Positions 22,330 through 30,516 of a stretch of DNA of 64,000 bases are shown in pieces; within the stretch, counting starts at the first letter, position 1; each line of letters begins with the position of its first letter. Source of the stretch: Microglena sp. YARC (taxonomy: Eukaryota; Chlorophyta; Chlorophyceae; Chlamydomonadales; Chlamydomonadaceae); the NCBI GenBank assembly GCA_022414725.1, contig CM039462.1:79001421-79065420 (forward strand). Reading direction: 5' to 3'. The translations under genes and the position numbers were made by a program. The notes under the pieces were generated by a model. That model ran no database searches, was not told the origin of the DNA, and saw only the letters and a list, made by a program, of their open reading frames with translations.

Positions 22330-22741
22330 GTAAATAATTATTGTCCCCTAAATAAACAACTAAGAAAATGTATAATTGTAAATGAATAACTAATTAATAA
22401 CACTAATCCAGAGAATTCTTGAAAAATTATATGATATAAAATTTAAACCGTTTAAAGTCAATCGACTTATACTCCTGCTTTCAATCACTCTTTTAGTTTA
22501 ACTTATACTCCTGCCAGCAATCACTCTTTTAGTTCAACTTATAGTCTTCCTAGTAATCATTCTTTTAGTTAAACTTATACTCCTGCTAGCAATTACTCTT
22601 TTCCTGTCATTTTTGGCGAAGCTCCTCCTTCTGGAGGACCAGAGCCCCCAGTGCTACCCATTTGTTCGTTTGTTCATCTGACCGTGATGAAGCCTGATAC
22701 ATCAGCCTCATAACTAACTCGCTTCCTTTACCACCTGCAGC
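22330..22741 (+). other. Helitron intron 6
   Basis: The donor is GTAAATAA and the acceptor lies at CACCTGCAG. It contains three degenerate repeats of about 60 bp built on AACTTATACTCCTGC and CACTCTTTTAG (about 22465-22600). The join to exon 7 is one base out of phase in my reconstruction. Confidence 0.6.
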
Positions 22742-23092
22742 ACTGCAGGTCTAGACAATCTAGATGAAGAGCAGCTTAAAGTCATCAGCGCAATGCAGCT
22801 CTCTAAGCCAGTTTGTCCAAGCGAGGCCGCCTGTGTTTGCCTTGGAATTGACATGGTACGACGGTCTGATGCCGTTACATTCATTGACACAGCTCCAATG
22901 GACTTGAGAAGAATCTCATTGTTTCACTTCAATGCAACTTCAGTCCCTCCTGTCGACACTTACTGCGCTCGCCCTCCTGAGCTAGAACAGCTGAAGCTGA
23001 AGGAGTATTTCGAAAACTACCTCGTACTCAAACCAGACAAGCCACATCCTGCAAACCACACCTACCTCGCTACTGACATTCTTGGAAACAAG
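22742..23092 (+). CDS. Helitron protein, linker between Rep and helicase (exon 7)
   Basis: It encodes TAGLDNLDEEQLKVISAMQL, then KPVCPSEAACVCLGIDMVRR and AVTFIDTAPMDLRRI. These match the Helitron linker in which a helical AFQLS..PVSA.EA..CL segment precedes VxFIDT. It ends as TDILGNK at an AAG|GTATGC donor. The frame is open throughout. The region is structural and links the nuclease to the helicase. No catalytic residue is expected here. Confidence 0.8.
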
Positions 23093-23635
23093 GTATGCTC
23101 CTTTCTTTTACTTTCTTTACATCCTATTATTTCACTTAACTTGTGCCCAACAAGTCCTATGCAGCATCACAAGCATTGTTTGTGCTTCACTTTATCATCA
23201 AATTAATAGCTGCACACCTCATCTGCAAGTCATTTTGTTTTCATAGCATTGCCTGCACTTCAGTTCATTATCGCATTGGTAGCTACAAACAAATTGGTAG
23301 AATGTGTTGACAACGGAACAAAAGATGACAACAATAGAGCTAACTAAAAATAGTTAGTTACACGACCGTTGGCTAATGTGTTAAACTTCATCATTTTATT
23401 TACTTCAAACAAACAAATGAGTAAACATAGAAGCTCCCATCTCCTGGTAGAACTAGTTCTACCAAAAATGTAAACACTATCAGAGACAAATATTATAAAC
23501 CTCTCTGTTGCCTTTTGGATCAACATCAAAGCAGGAACTAAAAACAATTGCAACTAAGACTTACCTGATTTCAATAATGCTAAAAAACAATGTAACTACG
23601 TAAATAACAAATATCCGATGTACCACCACATACAG
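23093..23635 (+). other. Helitron intron 7
   Basis: 543 bp, AT-rich, with a GTATGC donor and an acceptor ending CACATACAG. No repeat or gene is seen in it. Confidence 0.7.
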
Positions 23636-23830
23636 GTGTATAAAGCAAACCAACCCAGATTGGTACGCTGTTCAGACTATCACCCTACACATCAACCAGA
23701 GGGTTTCTTTTACAACTACTTGTTGCTCAAGATATCGTTCCGTGCTGAAAGTGAACTGCTATCTAACGCCAACCCTGACAGCAGCTACTTGACTGAATGC
23801 ATGCTCAAAGGGCTACATAACACTGAAGAG
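23636..23830 (+). CDS. Helitron protein, linker segment (exon 8)
   Basis: It encodes VYKANQPRLVRC, then YHPTHQPEGFFYNYLLLK, which matches the (H)P...E.FFYxLLL motif of Helitron proteins, and then ANPDSSYLTECMLKGLHN. The acceptor is clear. The donor, placed at GAG|GTTAAG, is an inference: open frame continues to 23878, but the extra residues (KKKQKGTEVK) look intronic, and joining here matches exon 9. Confidence 0.7.
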
Positions 23831-24641
23831 GTTAAGAAGAAACAAAAGGGAACAGAAGTTAAGATTAGAACAGCGTAGCTGTCACTAACATTTGTATATG
23901 GATTTCTAGAGTCAATCCTATTATTTTGTGTTTTCATTATTCTGCAGCAGTATTGTGTTAACAACATAGCTCAAGTAGATACAGCTGAAAACGCGTTCTG
24001 TAAAGTTTAAATCAACTGTCCACTATCTAAAGTCCACAATCACATTTTAATCTTCATACAGGCCCATATTGACCTTCACACAATTTACGATACCCGTTAT
24101 TGATCACACAGCACACAGGCATAGCTGCAGCTTGCATCTAAGCATGCATGCCTGATGTTATAGTATATTCCATGCTATTGTAGCATTCCACAGCCATAAC
24201 TCTTACTACACATTAATCTCTGCAGCATACTCTGAATATTGTTATGCCTCTATACTCTTTATACTGACCTTTGTAACAATCGTGTATAATCTAACCATTA
24301 TGAATTTATGATGAAGTAGCTTATAACTGTGACAACAAACTAAGATCACTGTATTATTATCCAAGCTCTATGCACAAAAAATCATGCTTTGCCCTCTTAA
24401 AGCATATAAACTTTGCTGCACTACTTTACAATACATGAGCCACTTTTCAATTCCACCATCATCATCATCGTGCACCACTAAATCCTCCTCATCAAAGTTA
24501 TCATCATCGTGCAGCACCTCATTCAGTGCTGAAATCACCTTCTTCTTATCCTCAGCCAGTAACCCAAGATTATACCGAAGCTATACTAAGATGTATTACC
24601 ATGATTGTATCACTATTAACAACAAACAATGTTATGCACAG
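23831..24641 (+). other. Helitron intron 8
   Basis: About 810 bp, AT-rich. It has a short ATCATCATCATCGTGCA repeat at about 24455-24520. The acceptor is TTATGCACAG. Nothing coding is recognised. Confidence 0.6.
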
Positions 24642-25311
24642 GACATGGAGACAATCTTGGAGGAGTACTGCAACTATCACCTATACGAAGACTTTGACAA
24701 GGGTATGCTGTTGGAAGGTCTCCTACAAACACACAGTGCTTGCCATCTAACATCGTCTGAAGATTCTCCAAGCATGCATGCGCTCACCACCTTGGGGCAT
24801 ACTCCTGACAGCATAGCAGACAACCTTGCTACTGAATTTGCTGATACAGATGCTATTACGCTGACTAAAGAGCAACAGATTGTCCTCAACATTCTGAAAT
24901 AAAAAAAAAACAGGCTTGTCAGTAGTCAGTTGGCATGGGAGGTTCCGCAAAACACTGCTTATACAAAAGCTTGCTCGTGCATTACGCCAATCTGGGAAAA
25001 AGGTCATCCTAGGAGCAACTACTGGAGCTGCAGCAGTACGCTTAATCACGGTATGGAGTGACTGCCACATCACTTGTTCCATATTCCCGTCCGTGGACAG
25101 TGGGCTTATGCCCATTAGCCCTACCCATCCTTCTCGTCTGACACTAGAAAGCCAATGACGTCATTATGATTGACGAGATGTCGATGATGACGTCAATGAA
25201 CCTCAACTTCATCATCTACAGGCTCATGCAGGTTAACACTGAAACACATGGCAGCGCGCTGAAAACCCTTTGGGAACAAGCACCTTATCATCGTTTGGTG
25301 ACTTGGCTCAG
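24642..25311 (+). CDS. Helitron PIF1-family helicase, motifs I-III (exon 9, several frame breaks)
   Basis: It encodes DMETILEEYCNYHLYEDF and, after a linker, LTKEQQIVLNIL, the usual start of the PIF1 helicase. A TAA and a run of ten A (24901-24910) then break the frame. The Walker A region (24925-24955) reads SWHGRFRKT. An extra T near 24931 and a missing G near 24947 replace the expected glycines, and the two changes cancel in frame. LLIQKLARALRQSGKKVILG and ATTGAAAVRL follow intact. A frame change at 25147-25150 precedes the Walker B region IMIDEMSMM. An extra T at 25293-25296 precedes GDLAQ, which ends at the donor. The helicase would unwind the DNA strand displaced during transposition. 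As written it cannot bind ATP normally. Confidence 0.8.
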
Positions 25312-25512
25312 GTACGCAAAACTATCGTATGTATATCGCACTATACACAACGTATCTCTAGTTTATATGTAGTTTTATATGCTTAATATATGCTTACCAC
25401 ATGCTTTTTCTGAAAAACATATAATTTACTGATCACTATATACAAGCATACTATTTGACTATACTATCACTAATTCTTACTCAAACCTCAAACTTTCCAA
25501 ATACCTTTGCAG
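25312..25512 (+). other. Helitron intron 9
   Basis: 201 bp, donor GTACGC, acceptor CCTTTGCAG. It splits helicase motif III exactly between GDLAQ and LPPV, which supports both borders. Confidence 0.8.
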
Positions 25513-26505
25513 CTCCCGCCCGTATGTCACTGCAAAAAGGATAACGTCCATGATGCATGTGCACAGTGCCACATCACAAAGTCCATCCATTGGTCAAAGT
25601 CTGTGCTTCACCGTCTTACAGTATCCCTGAGACACACAAAAGACCCAGACTATTCTGGTTTCCTACAGCATATCAGAGAAGAGAAGCCTACACAGACGTA
25701 CATCGACAAAGTTCTCACCAAAGATATGTACATCAACAAGGATCAGGTGATAGATGAAGCCACTGAAGAGACCACCATCTTATGCTCACACCAGAAACAA
25801 GTGCAGCAGTACAACATGGCCATCCAGCACAAGCGGTTTCCAAGTATTCCCCAGGACAGCATGGTCAACATCCAACCTAGCCTCAGCCCATCTTCGAACT
25901 CTGCACCAATACAAGCCTGGGCACATGAAGCCAAGTTCCATTCTTTTACTCAAGCAGCAGTGGGCATGCGTGTCCTTATCTACATGGATGCTCTCAACAG
26001 TGACAACGCATCACCTCCACCATACCGAGTCGGTGACCAAGGCATCATCACAGAACTACATGCAGACGAAACAACACCAGACAACATTCAGTCCGTCATC
26101 GTTCGCCTGATCAAAGATGGCACATATCACACCTTCACACGTACTGTACAGTCCATGCACACAGGATGGCATACGGTACACACGGGTGTACCTTCCTTTA
26201 CGCAGCTGCCTGCCACGCACCGTGCCCTTAAAGCACAATGCTGAAGATCAACCTGACCTGAAAAGCTGGATTGAGAAAGACAACTTCCATCTCCTAACAG
26301 AGGTCAGCATAGGGTCCAAAGTAATAATCACCAGCAACATCAGCTTGGAGAAAGGATCAGCCAACGGAGCTCTTGGAACCGTCATAGACATTACCCTTGG
26401 CGACGATGATAGCATCCGATGATTCACAGTACTACTATCACACAACAACGTGATGCAAAAGGTGTTTCGCACTACATATGAATCACTAAACAAGCACTCA
26501 AAAAG
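25513..26505 (+). CDS. Helitron PIF1-family helicase, central part (exon 10, one frame break and one stop)
   Basis: It opens with LPPVCHC, the second half of motif III, and continues with SIHWSKSVLHRLTVSLRHTK and DYSGFLQHIR, as in the PIF1 W...L..n.R....F...L..IR segment. VGMRVLIYMDALN and later IGSKVIITSNISLEKGSANG both resemble the VGxxVMLxxNxxxxxGLxNGxxG motif, so the motif appears twice. A one-base frame change lies at about 26221-26240. An in-frame TGA stands at 26420-26422 in an otherwise continuous frame that goes on as FTVLLSHNNV to the AAAAG|GTACGC donor. The last codon is split and joins exon 11 as Arg. Confidence 0.75.
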
Positions 26506-26784
26506 GTACGCAGATCAACAATACCCATATATGTACCAATACATACTACCAATACCATGATCAACAATATGCAAAGCTTATGACATCAGTTTTCCCTTTC
26601 TCTCACATATACCGTGTACATACTTAAATTCCTTCATTGTTTGTCCTCTGTATAGCTGTGATTTATCTGCTTCAAAATAAAACCTGTCCTGACCTTTAGA
26701 CGCAAATTATAGTAATTAAATTATAACAAAATCATGTTGACAAAATGTAATAACAAAATGTACATTTCTGCACCTATCATACAG
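26506..26784 (+). other. Helitron intron 10
   Basis: 279 bp, AT-rich, donor GTACGC, acceptor ATCATACAG. No other feature is seen. Confidence 0.75.
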
Positions 26785-27004
26785 GTACATCAAGGTCACA
26801 TTCCCTCTGCAGCTTGCGTACGCAATAACAGGACACAAGGCACAGGGCGTTACGCTCACAGGCCCCACAATCGTCCACATGCTGTCCGCATTTACACCAG
26901 CACTGCTGTACGTCATGTTATCTAGAGTAACCAGTCGACAACGTCTGCGGCTCGTCGGCGACCGTTTTACACTAGACTTATTTGTTCCCATGCCCATTCC
27001 CTAG
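26785..27004 (+). CDS. Helitron PIF1-family helicase, motifs V-VI and C-terminus (exon 11)
   Basis: Open from the ATACAG acceptor to TAG at 27002-27004, with no frame break. It encodes YIKVT, then FPLQLAYAITGHKAQGVTL (helicase motif V region) and LLYVMLSRVTSRQRLRLVGD (motif VI with its arginine finger), ending DLFVPMPIP. The protein ends shortly after motif VI, as in most Helitron helicases, without the extra endonuclease domain seen in some Helentrons. The exon is short and is easily missed by an ORF search because it lacks an early ATG. Confidence 0.9.
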
Positions 27005-27044
27005 AAACAAAAAATGAGATGTGTCTGGCAACTTCTATGCAGCT

Positions 27045-27835
27045 CAGAGACTCAGACCGAGACCCAGGTTCGAGACCACAGACCCGCGCAGACCCCACAG
27101 GGGACCCAGGGAAGGATGGGGGCGGCATTCTGGTTACCGCCCCCGTATTAGGGAGCAAACCCAGTACGGCAGGCGTACTGCCGGCGGGGGAGGCGGAGGA
27201 GGCGGAGGAGGAGGAAGAGTTAGCCCTAAGGGTTCGGCGTTTCGGAGGGCCTTCGGGATACGCCAGCCGGCGTTGTTACCGCCCCCGTATTAGGGAGCAA
27301 ACCCAGTACGGCAGGCTTTCTTCCGGCGGGGGAGGAGGAGGAGGAGGAGGAGGAGGACAAGTTAGCCCTAAGGGTTCGGCGTTCGGGATACGCCAGCCGG
27401 CGTTGCGCGTGACTCAGCGACTCGGGACCGAGACCGAGGTCCGAGACCGAGGCCGAGGTGCGAGACCGAGACGCAGGTCGAGATCGAGACGTAGACCGAA
27501 ACCGAGGTCCGAGACCGAGACGAAGGTCGAGATCTAGACGTAGACCGAAACCGAGGTCCGAGACCGAGACGCAGGTCGAGACCGAGACGTAGACCGACAC
27601 CGAGGTCCCAGACCCAGACCAAGATCGAGACCCAGGTGCAAGGTCTGAGACCGAGACCGAGGACCGAGACCCAGACCGAGATCGAGACCGAGGTCCGTGA
27701 CCGAGATCGAGGTCCGAGATCGAGACCGAGGTCCGAGACCCAGACCGAGATCCAGACCCAGGTCCGAGACCGAGACCCAGGTCCGAGATCGAGACCGAGA
27801 CCTAGGTCTAGGCTGGACCAGGATTACCCGTATTT
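27045..27835 (+). repeat. Macrosatellite: two modules and GAGACC array
   Basis: A short GAGACC stretch and the linker (ACAGACCCGCGCAGACCCC) lead to module copies at about 27136-27275 and about 27276-27420. The second has CAGGCTTTCTTCCGG in place of the usual hairpin. A GAGACC/GACGTAGACCG array follows to about 27815. Confidence 0.85.
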
Positions 27836-28545
27836 CTATTTAATTTTGTATATCCTACGTGAAGAAGGATACATCCCCTTGGATATGGTTTGCAGTTAGG
27901 ACCTTTTACAAGTAATTTAATGTCGTGTAGCATGTCCATCCTTCTGTAAGCTGAGCCTTCTCTCCCCATGCCCCAAATGGAATGTAAATTGGCTATTGAC
28001 ATTGCACACACGCCACTAGACTATAGCTTTATAAAATGAAAGTGAACGGACCAAGTAGCAAGCTTTGTTTGGGTAGCCACATGGCATGTTTGGGGCATGC
28101 ATGGAGTACACATACATGATAGGTAGAGCTGCCAGATGTGTGCTCTGGGCCACACACTTGCCAGTATGTGCCAGATTACCCTACCTAAGCAGCCCTATTT
28201 GGGCATACCAAGATTAGAATCACACATGGTGTCCGTGAGGCATATCCAGACCTCCCCGCCCACATTTGTGTGTACTCAATGCACCCCCCAAGTATGCCAT
28301 GTGGCTACCCAAACCAACCTTCCAACTTGGTCCGATGACTTCACCATTTAAACGTCGCATCCCGGTTATAGATCACCAAGCGGGGCCGGCCCGAGTGCCG
28401 ATCTCACGCGACCACCGTGCCTGGCCTTAGGCATGAAGAAAACTGAGAGGGCAGAGGACACGCTCAGCCTAGGTTGTGCAGAAATGGTGCGGTATGGAAG
28501 ATGAAATTCGCCAGAAACCATACGGGTAATCCTGGTACGCCCTAG
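27836..28545. other. Non-tandem spacer holding a foldback element
   Basis: This is the only long stretch of 27-36 kb that is not part of the repeats or the Helitron. No coding sequence is recognised. The foldback at 28033-28352 lies inside it. From about 28360 to 28540 the sequence is GC-rich with no feature I can name. Confidence 0.5.
28033..28352. mobile_element. Foldback/MITE-like element with imperfect terminal inverted repeats
   Basis: About 28033-28115 and 28264-28352 are imperfect reverse complements. Shared blocks include GGACCAAGT, GTTTGGGTAGCCACATGG and GAGTACACA. The arms of about 80 bp flank about 150 bp of unrelated sequence. There is no transposase frame inside. A target-site duplication could not be settled, although TTTA-like bases lie near both ends. 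It could be a small non-autonomous DNA transposon or a chance relic of an inverted duplication. Confidence 0.65.
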
Positions 28546-28700
28546 TCCGAGATCGAATCCCAGGTCCGAGATCGAGACCCAGACCTAGGTCCGAGATCGA
28601 ATCCCAGGTCCGAGATCGAGACCGAGACCGAGGTCCGAGATCGAATACCAGGTCCGAGATCGAGACCCAGGTCCGAGACCGAGACCGAGACCACAGACCC
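28546..28700 (+). repeat. GAGACC minisatellite array
   Basis: Variants of GGTCCGAGATCGAATCCCAG and GAGATCGAGACCCAG are tandemly arranged. This leads into the linker and module of Helitron copy B. Confidence 0.85.
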
Positions 28701-28885
28701 ACAGACCCGCGCATACCTCACAAGGGACCCAAGGGGGGGCAGGGGGCGGCATTCTGGTTACCGCCCCCGTATTAGGGAGCAAACCCAGTACGGCAGGCGT
28801 ACTGCCGGGGGAGGCAGCGGAGGAGGAGGAGGAGGAGGAGGAAAGTTAGCCCTAAGGGTTCGGCGTTCGGGATACGCCAGCCGGC
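28701..28885 (+). repeat. Macrosatellite module abutting Helitron copy B
   Basis: It holds the linker (CACAGACCCGCGCATACC), the hairpin GGGGGCGG/CCGCCCCC, the nested hairpin, a GGAGGA tract (about 28810-28842) and TTAGCCCTAAGGGTTCGG. It ends at GCGTTGTGCGT and switches to the Helitron leader AACCT. Confidence 0.8.
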
Positions 28886-29055
28886 GTTGTGCGTAACCTC
28901 GGACTTCGATGTGTGCCTCGGCTTAATCTTCCAGAAACGTCTACCTGGAAGAATCTTCGCAGAATCCACATGATATGATGTTAAAATCAGCCTTTTATCG
29001 ATAGTAGTTAAAGCATAGCCGATGCTCGTTGTTCGTTTATGTCCTATGATGTCGT

Positions 29056-30406
29056 ATGACCGACGCTCGTTGTTCATTTGAGGGTTGTGCGCAGTTGCTG
29101 ACTGCCTCGACCGCTCATCATTGTACAACGCATGGTTGTTGTGCGGCACACTGCCCCATTAACTTGGAAAGCCCCTGTCCATACCATCATTTACCAGCGC
29201 CTTCGGTAAAGCGTCCCAAGAATACAAACAAGAATGCAGGGAGGACAGCGGACAGAGCAGCGCGCAAGTTGGCTGGCGAGCCTGCCAATCCAGCCCACAA
29301 TTGCTCCAGGACAGCGGACAGAGCAGCGCGCAGGTTGGCTGGCAAGCCTGCCAATCCAGCCCACAATCGCTCCAAGACAACGGATGAAGCAGCGCGTAGG
29401 TTGGCTGGCGAGCCTGCCAATCCAGCCCACAATCGCTCCAGGACAGCGGATGAAGCAGCGCGTAGGTTGGCTGGCGAGCCTGCTAATCCAGCCCACAATC
29501 GCTCCAAGACAGCAGATAGAGCAGCGCGCAGATTGGCTGGCGAACCTGCCAATCCAATCTACGATCTTCCCAGGACAACGGACAGGGCAGAGCGCAGGTT
29601 GGCTGGCGAGCCTGCCAATCCAGTCTATGACCGCTCCAGAACAGCGGATGAAGTAGCGCGCAGGTTGGCTGGCGAGCCTGCCAATCCAGCCCACAATCGC
29701 TCCAGGACAGCAGATACAGCAGCGTGCAGGTTGGCTGGCGAGCCTGCTAATCCAACCTACCATCTTCCCAGAACAGTGGAGAGAATAGTGGAGAGAGTAG
29801 TGCATAGATTGGAGTATCCCTGTCAGTTGAGCGCTGCCACATTTCTTGAGCACGTCGGGTCGTGGAATCGGCTTCCTCGAATGCTATCTTCATTCACCAG
29901 CAGATGTGCCAAATTCTTTGACAGTATGGTATGTTGTGCAATATGTGGAGCATGCCATTTGGGAGGGCCTCCATCTTTCCATGAGTACAAAAGTGTGCCT
30001 CCAGATGTGCGGACGCCTCCACCTTATGCTTTGTCTTTCATTTACATGGAGAGCAAAACTGTGGACAGTGATGGTAACTGGTGGCTATGCCCTGCATGTG
30101 TCAGCGACAGAAGGAAACATGCCGAGCATGTCATATTTTATGAGCCTGCCTACATGACAGCTCTCTTGTCTACTGAGCCAGAGGATCTTCTTCGGTTGTC
30201 AGTGATAGATGTTCATGTATCTTTAAGCAAAAGATGGATGGGCTTCACAACAGGATCTCTGGAGAAGATGCCGATGATCAATGCACCTGTCGTCTCTTGG
30301 GGAAAGGATGGGGAAAGCACACCTGAGTCGTTGCAGCTGCTCCTTCGGTACAATTTGAGCACCAACCCCTTGCTTCAAGCGTACACGACGATGATGGAAC
30401 GACCAG
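29056..30406 (+). CDS. Helitron protein exon 1, copy B (partial gene)
   Basis: 450 codons are open, with the same plan as copy A: Cys-rich start (CSFEGCAQ...CCAAHC), eight 22-residue repeats (residues about 66-241), then the CAICGAC/LCPAC zinc-ribbon-like region and the TEPEDLLRL segment. The C-terminal third is nearly identical to copy A, with few changes such as MESKT for MEIKT and YMTAL for YVTAL. The donor CAG|GTATGTAG is kept, but no downstream exon exists. If transcribed it would end at the TAG right after the donor. The open frame could reflect recent origin rather than function. Confidence 0.75.
29251..29778 (+). repeat. 66-bp coding tandem repeat of copy B, eight units
   Basis: Eight units as in copy A but in a different order of variants: HNCS, HNRS, HNRS, HNRS, YDLP, YDRS, HNRS, YHLP. 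The number of units is kept while their order differs. Confidence 0.9.
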
Positions 30407-30414
30407 GTATGTAG

Positions 30415-30516
30415 GAGCGGACAGAGCAGCGCGCAGGTTTGCTGGCGAGCCTGCCAATCCAGCCCACAATCGCTCCAGGACAGCGGACAGAGCAGCGCGC
30501 AGGTTGGCTGGCGAGC
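30415..30516 (+). repeat. Displaced piece of the 66-bp repeat after the exon 1 donor
   Basis: Right after GGTATGTAG the sequence resumes inside a repeat unit (GAGCGGACAGAGCAGCGCGC). It runs for about one and a half units and ends in GGCTGGCGAGCC, fused to CGCCCCCGTATTAGGG of a module that has lost its first bases. Two abnormal junctions lie within 100 bp, pointing to template switching, unequal exchange or a misjoin. Confidence 0.8.

Larger units (their letters stand above)
2339..27044 (+). mobile_element. Helitron copy A (Rep-helicase transposon, 11 exons)
   Basis: The element encodes a single large protein with a Rep (HUH endonuclease) region and a PIF1-family helicase, the defining pair of autonomous Helitrons, which transpose by rolling-circle copying. 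I placed exons by protein similarity and GT/AG borders: 2505-3843, 5568-6006, 20503-20817, 21301-21633, 21833-21948, 22201-22329, 22742-23092, 23636-23830, 24642-25311, 25513-26505 and 26785-27004. The outer limits are approximate. The left limit is where the three copies in the window stop resembling the general repeat module. The right limit is where the GAGACC array begins. No clear 5' TC or 3' CTRR terminus was identified. Several reading-frame breaks in exons 2, 6, 9 and 10 mean that, as written, it cannot make the full protein. Confidence 0.85.
28886..30414 (+). mobile_element. Helitron copy B, 5' fragment
   Basis: It contains the leader (28886-29055) and a complete exon 1, and is then cut off at the exon 1 donor. 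No intron 1, Rep or helicase sequence follows. Instead the sequence jumps at about 30415 to a piece of the 66-bp repeat and then to a macrosatellite module. It is a dead fragment with an intact reading frame in the part that remains. Confidence 0.85.

Noticed and set aside
27005..27060. Helitron 3' terminus (hairpin plus CTRR) just after the stop codon
   Set aside because: No convincing hairpin followed by CTRR was found. CTCAGAGACTCAG is a direct, not inverted, repeat. The end is left approximate.
28360..28480. Possible tRNA-like or SINE sequence (GGGGCCGGCCCGAGTGCC)
   Set aside because: No cloverleaf, A box/B box pair or poly-A tail could be recognised.
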